This document shows, piece by piece, positions 1-11,600 of a stretch of 64,000 nucleotides of DNA. Numbering within the stretch: the stretch's first letter is position 1; every line of letters begins with the position of its first letter. Under the pieces are notes generated by a model. It saw only the letters and a list, made by a program, of their open reading frames with translations, was not told the origin of the DNA and searched no databases. This stretch comes from Mariannaea sp. PMI_226. Taxonomy: Eukaryota > Ascomycota > Sordariomycetes > Hypocreales > Nectriaceae. Made by a program: the position numbers and the translations under genes. The DNA lies in the NCBI GenBank assembly GCA_024336345.1, contig JANFOG010000006.1, forward strand, positions 2,542,001 through 2,606,000, in the 5' to 3' direction.

Positions 1-57
1 TGAATTACTAAAGGTCTTAATTGGAAGACTGTTTAAATAAGGCTAAAATAGACCTAT

Positions 58-62
58 ATAAT
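58..62. repeat. Target-site duplication of E1, left copy (ATAAT)
   Basis: The five bases directly before the 5' LTR are ATAAT, and the same five bases follow the 3' LTR at 8633-8637. A 5-bp duplication is normal for Ty3/Gypsy integrases. It shows that E1 is one complete insertion, not a recombined composite. Confidence 0.93.
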
Positions 63-463
63 TGTCACGGCCTGATCACTTGCAGATCACGTGCCAGGGA
101 CGCCCCACATTTTTCAACCAATCACCCATAGATCACTCAACTATTCCAGGAATCACGGGTGATCGCAACCAATCACCAATAATCTTAAATAATCACCTAC
201 AATCCAGGCCACCAGGGCCGTGATCGCCTCAGATAGCACCTAGTATATAAACCACAGTCATTACCATTAGATAGTCTACTTAGCTACTCAGCTTTCAATA
301 TAACTTGGTTACCACAATCTACTTGTGTATTACCAGACGTAACACCTAATGACACGCCTGTCAACGCCCACATCGACCATACTTAAAGTCTCCCTAATAC
401 TTTCCGCCAATATAAACCTATTGCGATCTGGTTTATCCCTTGGGAACCGATCAGACCGTTACA
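63..463 (+). repeat. 5' LTR of E1
   Basis: 401 bp, TGTCACGG to GTTACA, matching 8232-8632 end to end. The differences I noted between the two LTRs are transitions (for example CCTGATC versus CCTAATC, TTCCAGGAATC versus TTCCAAAAATC), so divergence is mostly mutational damage. The U3 part contains seven ATCAC pentamers before the TATA-like box at 244-250. The last ~50 bp (U5) is nearly identical to the LTRs of E2. Confidence 0.95.
244..250 (+). promoter_or_regulatory. TATA-like box of the E1 5' LTR
   Basis: TATATAA at 244-250 lies at the junction between the variable U3 and the conserved R/U5 part and is kept in the E2 LTR (around 16734). A start some 40 nt downstream would fall near the AGCTTTCAAT segment at 290-299, which is complementary to the primer-binding site. 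The transcription start itself is inferred. Confidence 0.55.
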
Positions 464-475
464 CATTGAAAGCTC
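464..475 (+). other. Candidate primer-binding site of E1 (self-priming type)
   Basis: Directly after the 5' LTR is CATTGAAAGCTC. It lacks the TGG expected for a site pairing with a tRNA 3' CCA end. Bases 465-474 (ATTGAAAGCT) are the exact reverse complement of AGCTTTCAAT at 290-299 inside the LTR, about 46 nt after the start of the TATA-like box. Tf1 of fission yeast is primed by its own RNA 5' end annealing to a PBS placed this way. E2 has the same PBS. Confidence 0.6.
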
Positions 476-568
476 TTGTTCGGAAATATCACCATTACTT
501 CAAGCACATTAAAACACTCCTATTCAATAAAGCACACATCACTTATTAAATAATACCAAATTATCAAA

Positions 569-3500
569 ATAGCCCCTACCACTCCATCCAGCTCTACTAG
601 CAGCAAGAAAGTTACCACTGCTAGGAAGGACAGCAATATTATAGACACTAACAGTAAGGACGAAGGAAAGAAGATCGCTCCTTCCTCTCATGAAGAAGAA
701 ATCTTAAAACTCAATGCAAAGAACAATATATTGAAAAAACAAATCGATTCGCTCGGAATGCAAATAAATAATCTCATCAATGCAAGCCGAAGCAACGAAG
801 CAAACCTAAACGAACGAATCAACCAACTCCTCACATAACTACAAGATATCAACACCAAAACTAACATCATTGGGGAAAAGACAACTAAAAATACCACAAT
901 AATTACAAACAATATCAACACTATCATCTCCAACACTAGACAAGGAAAAGATCCAGGAGAAGTCCTCAAGCCTAATCTGCCTCCTATATACGACGGAGAT
1001 ACAGCTGACCTCTAGGGATTCCTCACCCAGCTCAAAGCATATTACATATACTTCCCATCCCAGTTTACCACAGATGAGGACAAAGTCTATCATGCAATAA
1101 TGTTCCTCAAGGGAAAAGCACTGCAATGATTCGAGCCTATTATAAGTAACTACATCAACAACAAACCAGACAGACAGGACCAAAACACCAAAAACATCTA
1201 CGAAAACTATAGAGTTTTTGAAGCAGAACTCAAAGGAGCCTTTGGAAATATGGATGAGAAGCGAACAGCAGAAATGGCCATCAACAAACTCAAACAACAA
1301 GGATCCACCTCAACCTACATCGCGGAACTCAGAAACCTAATGTCTCGACTCAATTGGGGCGAAGAAGCCTTCATGGCAGTCTATTACAAAGGACTCAAAG
1401 ACACAATCAAGGACGCCATAATAGAAAGAAACAAACCCACCACCTTCAACAAACTAGCACAACTAGCCATTGAAATCGACGACCGACAATTCGAAAGACG
1501 CACAAAAAAGGAACGAAGCGGAAAAGGGTCGTGGAAACAGAAGCACCACGGGACCTACAAGTACCCTTCAAATCAAGGAAAGAAGAGGAACACACAAACC
1601 TCATATAGCACAAAGTCAGGACCTATGGAACTCGGAGCAACCCAGAAGCGGGACATGTCCAAGGTTAAATGCTATAATTGCAGCAAACCTAACCATATGG
1701 CTTACAACTGCCCCAAACCCAAAAAGGAACCTTTCAAGAAGGTCCCAGAAGGTAAGAAACGCCTAAACGCAACTAACAAACAGGAAGACAAGCAAATGGC
1801 CATACAAACTCTCACAACCCTCACTAAAAGACCAATCGATTAACTAATACAAATCCATAATCGACTGAACGAACTAGAACATGCAATTCAACAAGAACAG
1901 GACGAAATCGCAAAGTATGGAGTCCTCACCGGACTAATTGCACAATATATAGCAAGAAAAGCCACACTTAAGAAACCACACTACCAGGACGACTGGGAAT
2001 CAATCATCTTAGAAGCCACCCAACTTATACGAAATAACATATAGTCAAATACCGCTGCACCAATGTACAAACCACCAAAACCACAATGGATCCCAGACTG
2101 GGAATGAGCACAGCTCGAAAAAGAATATCATCAGTATCTATGGAAATACCCCCAGCACACATGGTTCAAACAAGGAGCCTCATATAAGGACGTGATCAAC
2201 CTAGGCGAAGCAGCAAAAGATAACTACAATTGCAAGAAATGGGTTCTGGGATATAGGAAAAACAACTTCGCTATGCCCATTGAAGCAATATGCCGCCAAT
2301 ATAAAGAAACACCTAAACAACCTTATAAGGCCACTCTTTGCCCAACGCACTTCGACCCAATGCTTAACCAAAAATACAAACGGAAATGCAAACTACTCCC
2401 ACCAATCCAACCCAAACTCACACAGATCCACATCAAAGAAGCAGAAATGGCTCAGAAAATCCTTGACTTTGCGAACAGACACAAGAAGGAAAAACGAGTC
2501 ACACCAAAAGTAAAGCATCTTGAACGAATAGGCATCCGAATGATGCACAAGGCATTCGAAGATCGAGGAACCGACTACAAAGCACATTTGCTAGAAACAA
2601 CCCTCAAAGCAAGAACATTCGAAGAGCCACCCACAGGATGGAAGCCAGTACCTGCACCCATAATACGACAAAGGACATTAGGAGAACCCCAAATCAGCAA
2701 ATTCACCAAACTCGAGCTTAGGAAAGCTTATGACTCAATACACTTCACTAAAGACACTAAAACACTGGCCATAGCACGCTCAAAATACAATATAGCACAC
2801 AGCAACATGCACACACCCAAATATAAATCCTATGCTAAGGAACACAAGCCCAAAGAAAAGACATCAACACAAACAGGATGCATGGGAATCATAGACAAAG
2901 AAGGAGTCACATAGACACCTATTCCACTGCCAGAGAAATATGGGAACCTAGGAGCCAAGACCCAGAACAGCAAAACACTCACCATACTGCAACAACAACC
3001 CCTAAAATCTAAAGAGCTTGTCGAGTACATACTACAACACCCACTTCATAAAGTAGTAAGGGCCAAAATACGACAATATTTCGGAATGATGATTACCAAA
3101 TACTACTAACAACTACTTTACTTAACCGCAGACATTAATGAAGCCAGATTATAATACAGACTTAGACATATTGAGCCATAGATAATTATAGCAGACGTAC
3201 AAATGGCATAAAAGCATAAGCTACCATTCGGAAGAGAAGACATCCTATTAAACGCATAAATCAATAATATCCCAATACAATCCCAAGAAATAAAACCTTA
3301 GGAATACCAAGAAATCAAAGTAGGACAGAAGTATAATTACGACCAGATCTTCATATATAGAGTTAGACATAAATAAGCACAGAAGCTCATAGAACAAATC
3401 TACACACCATTACCAGGAGATTCCACACTACTCTCACCAAAGAGCCAATATCATAAAGAAATCTCATGGATGTCATACTACAATATAAACTATCATTACC

Positions 3501-6500
3501 ATAAGGAACAGAAGGTTGAGAATAACCTATATCCTATACGACTATATGGAGAACCTATACAGAACATTTTCTACTATAACGAAACGGCTTTCAGAAAAGT
3601 CATCTCTTGGAACAAGAAGATCCAAATAGCCACACTAGAAGACAGAGCACAATACTTTCCCCCAGAATGCATAGAAGAAAGAGCCACAGTACAAGAATGC
3701 CCTTATGAAGAATGCATTAAATATCAAAGGGAAAAAATATAAGGATGGCAAGACCTACACACACCCACGCATGAACGACAAATACAACGAAGACCATTAC
3801 TAAAAGAAACCCGACTCCAGAAAATCAAGGAGGAACTCGCCAACATATTCAGAACATACACAATCAAGTATACGGAAAGAAACGAACACACACCCCTATG
3901 GAGAAGAACCCTAGGAAACACAAGACAGTCCGACAACCACCAGCGATTAAGCATTAAGTTACAAATACAAATCAAGGGAGAATGGTTAACCACATTAATA
4001 GACAGCAGAGCATATATAAATGCCATTACACCACAGACAGTCAATGACCTCATATTACCATAGAAGGAGAAGGAACACCTATATAAAGTCTCAAATATTG
4101 AAGGAAATGCCCTATCCTACAAGCAAGGACGAATTAACCGCCAGACCGATCAACTGGAGATTACCATTAAGGGAGCTCAATAGGTTAAAGAATTCGATAT
4201 AATCAACCTCAAAGGATACGACATGCTCCTTGGGTACCCATAGCTACACCAATTCAACCCACTAATTGACTGGCGTACTGGCCAGGTGCAAGCCTTTTGA
4301 GGTAATGCAGCCAGTAATCAGGAACAATAACTAACCAAAGACAATATGAGATCTCAAGGCCCTACCGATGAGGATGGAGGCAGCCGAGCTAGGGAGACAA
4401 TAAGCTCACCTATGCCTAAAGGAACGAGATACACACAGACTAAACGAACAAAGAATCGCACCAGAAAGATAATCGCACTCCTCAGAAACCAGTTCACACA
4501 TATAGACAAAGACCTCAAGGAAATGGCTAAGATACCGGACAGAGAAGAAGAAAGGCTCAAGAATGTTCCACCACAATACCGGATCTACAAGTAACTCTTC
4601 GCAGAAGAACCTGAGGCAGGAAGTCTACCAAAATACAGCGAATAAGACCATAAAATATGGTTCAAGGACGGCACGACACCCACATACCAACAGATCTACA
4701 ACCTCAACAAAGCCCAACTGCACACACTCAGAGAATACCTCAATAAAATATTATAACGAAAATATATTAGAATATCAAAATCCACTGCCGTATATCCAGT
4801 CATATTCATTCCCAAAAAGAACGGAAAGCTCCGGCTAGTTGTAGATTACCGCAGGCTAAACGATATAATGATAAAAGATAGAATACCACTATCCCTGATT
4901 AATAAACTGAAGGACCGATTGCGAGGCATGAGGTACTACACCGCGCTGGATCTTGCATCAGCCTACAATCAAATCCGCATAAAGCCAGAACATGAATAAA
5001 AAACCGCTTTCAGAACGAAATACAGATTATACAAATATCTAATTATGCCCCAAGAACTCACCAATACACCTACAACATTCCAGAAAATGATCAATAACGT
5101 ACTATAAGAGTACCTCAACATATTCATAATATACTACCTAAACGACATCCTAATCTTCTCTAAAACAGAGAAAGAACACACAGAATACATCCACAAGGTG
5201 CTGCAAGCACTACAAGACACTAAGTTGTTAATTAACCCCAAAAAGAGCGAATTCCACAAGCCAGAAATGGGATTCCTAGGACATATGATCTCCTATAACA
5301 AGATCAAGATGGACCCTAAGAAGACCGCTGCAATTAGAGACTAAGAGGTACCAACTACAATCAAAGAAGTACAATCCTTCCTAGGATTTGCAAACTATTA
5401 CCAAAAATTCCTCAAGCACTTTGGAGGAATAGCCACACCCCTTACTGAATTGACAAAAAAGAACCGCAAGTTCGAATGGCTACTAAGAGCATAGGAAGCT
5501 TTCGACAAAATTAAGGAACTGATCCTCAGCGAACCTATACTCAAGGTGTTTGATCCCAAGCGACAAATCAAATTAAAAACCGATGCATCCAATTTTGCCT
5601 TAGGAGCACAATTAGAACAACAAAACAACAACAGCAAACTACACCCAATAGCATTCTACTCCCACAAGCTACATAGAGCAGAACTCAATTACCCCATCTA
5701 CAACAAGGAATTCCTTGCAATAGTCAATGCCTTCAAGGAATTTAAACATTATCTATCAGGAAGCCACCACCAGATCAAAGTCCTCACGGATCACAAGAAC
5801 ATCACCTATTTCACTACAACACAAGAACTCAGCAAACGACAATTACAATACGCAGAAATTCTAGCAGAATTTAATTACATTATTATCCATATCAAAGGAA
5901 CAGAAAACAATAAAGTAGATACTATCAGCCGAAGACCTAACCTTAATATAGGATAACCCATTATCAATAAACAACTCCTTACCTATATGGAAGAAGGATA
6001 CTTAAGACAGAAGTATATTATAGCCATTTGGAAAAAGACAACCAAATAGTTAAACGCAACCACTCAGAAAGAAATACCTAAAGAAGGAATTGCTATCCAC
6101 AATGTGAATAGGGAAATCCACTACTATAATAAATCAAAAAGTACAATAACCAGCTACCTAAAGAAGAAAAAACCGACAAATAATAGGTACCGGAAGATCT
6201 AAGAGAACCACTCATCAGAGAAATGTACAAATACCCACTCCACAGACATCAAGGAATTACAAAAACCCTAAAACGAATCAAAATAACTTACACATTTCCT
6301 AAAGTTAAGAAAATCATTTAGAAAATCATATGAACATATATCATTTATAATAAAATAAAAGTATATAAATACAAACTATACAGAGAATTACAACCACTAC
6401 CAATCGCTACGCAACCATAAGACACAATTACAATGGATTTTATTGTAAAATTACCCCTATCATTAGACCTAATAATAAAGGTTGCTTATAATAGCATTCT

Positions 6501-7642
6501 AGTCATTGTCAACAGACTTACCAAGTTTTCTTATTTTATACCATATCAAGAAAAAACAAATGTAGAACAGTTTTTATACATTTTTATGAAAAATATCATT
6601 AGCACACATAGATTGCCTACTGAGATTGTCTCAGATAGAGGACCACCATTTTTTTCAAACTTTTAGCAATGCTTGATGGACAGGATTGGCCTAAACCATA
6701 AGCTCACCACAGCATACCGACCACAGGTCAACAAACAAACAGAAAGGATAAATTAAGTACTGAAAACATACCTTCAATATTATATTAATTATAAACAAGA
6801 TAATTGGGTTGAGAAGTTACCAACCGCACAGCTTGCTTGGAACACCGCCCATAATAAAAGCACAAAGCTAACACCAGCCTACACCAATTTTGGATTCACC
6901 CCAAATGCCTACAGAATACCTACAGAAAAAGGACCCATCGCACCAGCAGCCATACTCAAAACAGACAAACTCAGGAATTTACATAAAGAACTACACACAG
7001 AACTTTCTTTTGTACAGAAACAGCACAAAAAATACTACAATAGAAAAAGGTTGAAGGGACCAACCTTCTCGGAGGGAGACATAATCCTACTCACCACAAA
7101 AAAACATCAAAACAAAACAACCAAATCAAAAACTCAACTACAAATACATTAAACCATACCCAATCAAGAAGAAAATTTCAGATTACAACTACAAAATTGA
7201 CTTACTAAATAAAGTCAAGATCCACCCAATCTTCCACATCTCACTGCTTAAAACCCTTAACAAAGATACAATTATCGTCAGAAACCAGACATTCGAAGCA
7301 GAAGTCAACAGACCAGAAGAATGGGAAGCAGAAGAAATCCACAATATAAAGGAAAAAAACAATAAAATTAAATACCTCATCAAATGGAAAAATTACCCTA
7401 AAAGCAACAACTCATGGGAACCACCAGAACACCTAATACACTCCCAAAAACTACTTAAAGAATACCACACGAAACTCACAGAACAACGGGAGGAAGAGGC
7501 GGATCCAAGAAATCGCCCAGACCAAGAGAACGCAAGGCCTCATCCACAGCAACAGCCAACCAATCCCAATAAGTCCCCTATTCACACGCAACGGACTCGG
7601 AATAAGCCATACCATCCTCCGCAAACTCCAACTCGTCAATAG
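569..7642 (+). pseudogene. E1 Gag-Pol polyprotein, RIP-inactivated
   Basis: One frame runs from an ATA at 569 (aligned with the ATG of E2, so a lost start) to TAG at 7640. Gag has a CX2CX4HX4C zinc knuckle at 1670-1711. In-frame stops at 836 (TAA), 1013 (TAG) and 1127 (TGA) fit Gln or Trp codons hit by transitions. About 760 codons of unrecognised sequence separate the knuckle from the aspartic protease, whose DSG motif reads DSR at 4001-4009. RT carries YLND instead of YLDD at 5135-5146. RNase H (TDAS near 5582) looks intact. In the integrase zinc domain the expected CX2C reads YX2Y (6337-6348), while the D, D and E core residues are readable. The chromodomain is at about 7364-7450. Relative to E2 one G is missing near 6105 and one A is extra in the run at 7098-7104, so 6105-7104 lies in another frame. 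The 3' end overlaps the antisense gene. Confidence 0.9.
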
Positions 7643-8020
7643 ATACTAAGCCACGGGCCACCATCTCAACACCCTTCATCTCGACCTTACGACACTGCCG
7701 ACGAAGGCGGGTAATTTTTGCAAACTGAGAAGACATCGCAGCATAAATACAGGAAGATTCCTCCTGAAGACAAACAAGTTCAACCTCGGCCTCATCCTCT
7801 TCCCACTCCAAGCGCTCCTTCTCCTCAACAATCTTCTTCACTAAAGAGGCATTAGCACAAAACACCAAGGAAGAAGGGAAGGAGGTAGCCCACCAGCAGC
7901 CACAGAAAGGCCCTGCCCATCGCAAGAACGACCGCAAGCAATACACACGGCATACTTACTCGACTTCTCAGGACGAACCACGCATTTTATCCCTTTCTAA
8001 TGACAATAAGAACACAACAT
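7578..8020 (-). pseudogene. Antisense accessory gene of E1: Cys-rich motif plus coiled coil
   Basis: Read from 8020 leftwards, exon 1 (8020-7894) encodes CX2C-x6-C followed by CX2C-x3-C, a likely zinc-binding module, with one in-frame TAG after the first cysteine pair. An intron at 7841-7893 starts GTGGGC and ends CTTTAG, with GCTAAT as branch site. Exon 2 (7840-7578) encodes a charged heptad-like coiled coil with a Leu-Arg-Arg core and the C-terminal signature RGLVSIDELE. A matching protein is present at the same place in E2. I recall similar Cys-rich, coiled-coil hypothetical proteins as common in fungal genomes; that is memory, not a search. The role is unknown; a zinc-binding nucleic-acid or Gag partner is only a guess. 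The start at 8020 may not be the true one. Confidence 0.6.
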
Positions 8021-8216
8021 ACTATCACCACCAAATGAAGAAACCAGAATCTGGAGAGCATTACAATTCTAAATAGGACGGGATTTTTGAGATTTGGAAA
8101 CGCAACCTAACATATTATCAGTAATCCATTACGGAATGATTAGAGGAGCAAGTTAAGCAACCAACAGAGAAAAATCAAGGGAGGCCTACTTATGCGGCCT
8201 TAAGGACAAGACCTTC

Positions 8217-8226
8217 GAAGGGGAGA
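8217..8226 (+). other. Polypurine tract of E1
   Basis: GAAGGGGAGA lies five bases before the 3' LTR, the expected site for plus-strand priming. E2 has GGAGGGGAGA at the same place (24601-24610). Confidence 0.8.
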
Positions 8227-8231
8227 CATCA

Positions 8232-8632
8232 TGTCACGGCCTAATCACTTACAGATCACGTGCCAGGGACGCCCCACATTTTTCAACTAATCACCCATAG
8301 ATCACTCAACTATTCCAAAAATCACGGGTAATCGCAACCGATCACCAATAATCCCGAATAATCACCTACAATCTAGGCCACCAGGGCTATAATCGCCTCA
8401 AATAGCACCTAATATATAAACCACAATCATTACCATTAGATAGTCTACTTAGCTATTCAGCTTTCAATACAACTTGGTTACCACAATCTATTTATACATT
8501 ACCAGACGTAACACCTAGTGACACGCCTATCAACGCCCACATCGACCGTACTTGGAGTCTCCCTAATACTCTCCGCCAACATAAACCTATTGCGACCTGG
8601 TTTATCCCTTGGGAACCGATCAGACCGTTACA
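8232..8632 (+). repeat. 3' LTR of E1
   Basis: 401 bp, TGTCACGG to GTTACA, collinear with 63-463. It carries more A/T changes in U3 than the 5' copy, but all seven ATCAC pentamers seen in the 5' LTR are kept. Confidence 0.95.
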
Positions 8633-8637
8633 ATAAT
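8633..8637. repeat. Target-site duplication of E1, right copy (ATAAT)
   Basis: ATAAT directly follows the 3' LTR and equals bases 58-62. Confidence 0.93.
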
Positions 8638-11600
8638 CTATAATACTAAATAAGTCCAATCCTATAGAGACCAGCTTTATATTATAAATATAGAGTAGCT
8701 TAAGCTCAATTATGCTAAAATTGTATATTAATTAGTTAATTATATATATATTTATAAAAAGGTTGATTCAATTGAATGGAAAGGATCTATTCTAAATGCC
8801 AAAGCTATCTTTAAGGCCATACTAATAATGATTTAAGAGACCTTAATTAAGACCTAAGGGTTAATCCTTAATTAATTATATAAGAAAGGATATGAATCTC
8901 TTTATAATATGGTTAATAGCTTTATCTATAGATAAATGTTATTATATGCCCAATCTAGAGGAATGTTAGGAATTCTAGAATATGCTAAGAAGGAAAACTC
9001 CTATATAATGTTCTAGCTAAGCACCCTTATTGTCCTAAAGAGATAATCTTTCCCTACTTTTACTATTATTTCTCAATCTATCTTAAAGAAAGAGAAGGTT
9101 ATTAAAATGGAGGAAGCCCAGAAGATTAATAATTTAATTAAAGGATTTAAAAAAATGAAAATTAATGCCCTCTAGCAAGAGGAGAAAACTATAGGAATTT
9201 TAAAAGCTCTATTAAATAGGATAAAAGCTAAAATGCAGTCTTCCTTCTATACCCAATCTAATTTATTTAATTAAATAAGACAGCTTAATAATATCCACAT
9301 TAATGCAATTAGTGGCTTTAGCTATAACTATTAATATTATGGCAAACCAGAATATTAACCCAATATATATTATAAACTTAAGGATAATTAAACTAATAAT
9401 TATAGTAATTATAATTCTAATAGTTAGTCTACTTAATATAGAAGGCAGGAAACTATCCTCCCTCCCTCTTTTGTCTATCGTTTTTAGAGAATTAGTTATA
9501 TTTAAAGACTTTTAGTACTATAGGCTAAAAGGTTTTCTAGCTCCTTAATTTATATTATAGCCAAAAGGATAAAGGAAAGGAGATCAACTATTGAATCCTA
9601 GGAATCTACTAAGGAAGAAAGAGCTTATATTAATAATTTCCTTAAGAAAAATCCCTTTTCGCCTTATTAACTAAAGCCAATAATTAGGTTTAAGGACTAA
9701 AGAGCACCTCTTCCTAAAGATAACCCTATAATAAATACAATTATTAATATAAATATTATCCTTATTAATAATCTAAATAGAGCTTAAGGATCTTTTAATT
9801 AAATAATTAATATTAATAATATTATAATAAATATTACTAAAGATCATAATATCTCAATAGATAGTACTAAAAGGAGCTATATTATAAAGAAGAATCCTTC
9901 TTAATAATTATTAAAAAATAATAATATCTAGACTTAGACTTAAGAAAAGATAACTATTTTTAATAATAAAGAATAGAATTAGGAGCTTATCCTAAAGCTA
10001 ATTAAGGAATTCCTTCAAAAGAAATTTGGGATAATTAGCAAAGACCTTTACTATCTAAACCCAAAGCTTAAAAAATCCCTTATTAATAGTCTTTTTAATA
10101 CAATTAAGGGAGTTAATAATAAAAAATAGATTAATTTAAAAGACCCTAAGCTTAATTAGAAGAGGAAAGTATGCTTAGATTAATATTATTGCTCTTAAAG
10201 TTCTAACCCTAATTAATAACTATTATAACAACCTATTTTAAATAAGTGGTCTTTATAATATTATAACATTTAGAGAAATTATAGAATACACTTTTAAAAG
10301 GAAGGATGAAGATCTTAGCTTTAATAATTACCTTATTATTATAAAAGATAATATTAAGCTTATTAAAGGAAATACACTTATAATGGACTTAAGACTATCT
10401 AATTAAATAATTATTACTACTATTATAGTAGCTATAATTATGCTAAATAAGAAAGTCCTCTCCTACTATTAAGAGCTACTAAAGATCTAAATTAGACTAA
10501 ATAACCCAAAAGGGCTGACTCTTTAAGCACTTATTAATATAAGATCAAAAGGAAATATCATTTCTAAAGCTCTTTTGAAGAAATATAATATATCCTATTC
10601 TCCTACTAATATTAATATTACAACTTACTTTAATAATTAAGTTTAAATACTTAGGGAGGTAGAAATAAAACTATTTCTTAAAAATGTCTAGATCTTTTAG
10701 AGAATATATATAGCTCCTACTAATTAAATCCTTATAAAGTTTATTTTAGATATACTATTTATTAAGTTAACTTAAATATTATTTAATTATATAATTAAAA
10801 ATGGGATTATATTGCTTAAATGCTAATTAAATAATATTAAAATTATTATTCCTATTGTTAGGAATATTCACTAGGAGATGCCTAAAATAGATAGGGTGAA
10901 AACTGCTAAGTATATAAATCTTAAGGTTAACACTATTACCATTTTTCCTAAAGAACCTAATCTATTAAATATATTGAAAAATAATGAAAATATTTATTTA
11001 ATTATACCTTTAGAAAAAGAAAAAGATATAAGCCTCTTAAGATAAGTGATTAAATGCTATATTAAGGAATATAGGGTGGCTCTTAAAGAAGTATAAAGAA
11101 AGAGGTCTATTATAAAGAGATAACCAAAGCCAGGCCAGAAGATTGTCAATATATATATTATATATAAAAAAAAAGGAATTAAGATTTACCTAAAGGATAA
11201 TATTCTATCTAATAGATCTATTTCTAAAGGTAATCCTTTTTAGAAAGATAAAAAGTGGGATAAAATCTAAAGGCTTTTTTAAAAAGACTTTAAATACTCT
11301 AAGTATATTATATCTAAATTCTCAATTATTAAGAAAGAATTATGAATTTATAGCAAAAGACTAAAAAAACTATTTAATTAAGTAGAAGAAATACTCTTTA
11401 AGGAGAAAAAGAAAATCTATCTTTAGATTCTCTATAATAGAAAGGCTGCTTTATCCTAGGAATTTAAGGAATATAGGATACTCAATCCTATAATTGCCCC
11501 TCTATAAATTATTTGAATTATTAAGCATAAGGTATAGTAAGCAAGAAGCATTCCCCTTCCAAAGGGACTACTTAGTTTAATTATTAAGATCTTAAAATTA

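Larger units (their letters stand above)
63..8632 (+). mobile_element. E1: full-length RIP-damaged Ty3/Gypsy chromodomain LTR retrotransposon
   Basis: An 8,570-bp element with 401-bp LTRs starting TGT and ending ACA, 5-bp target duplication, PBS, polypurine tract, and domains in the order Gag, zinc knuckle, protease, RT, RNase H, integrase, chromodomain. This order is that of Ty3/Gypsy chromoviruses. Gag and most of Pol lie in one frame, as in the Tf1/sushi group. Many in-frame stops are explained by C-to-T or G-to-A transitions, the pattern expected of RIP. It is not autonomous: the Gag start codon, protease glycine and an RT catalytic aspartate are all changed. E1 keeps longer open stretches than E2, so it is probably younger or less mutated. 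The surrounding DNA is an older degenerate repeat, so this is a nested insertion. Confidence 0.95.

Noticed and set aside
839..1300. 153-codon open frame on the minus strand within gag of E1
   Set aside because: It is the mirror of the Gag frame, with no motif and no equivalent open frame in E2.
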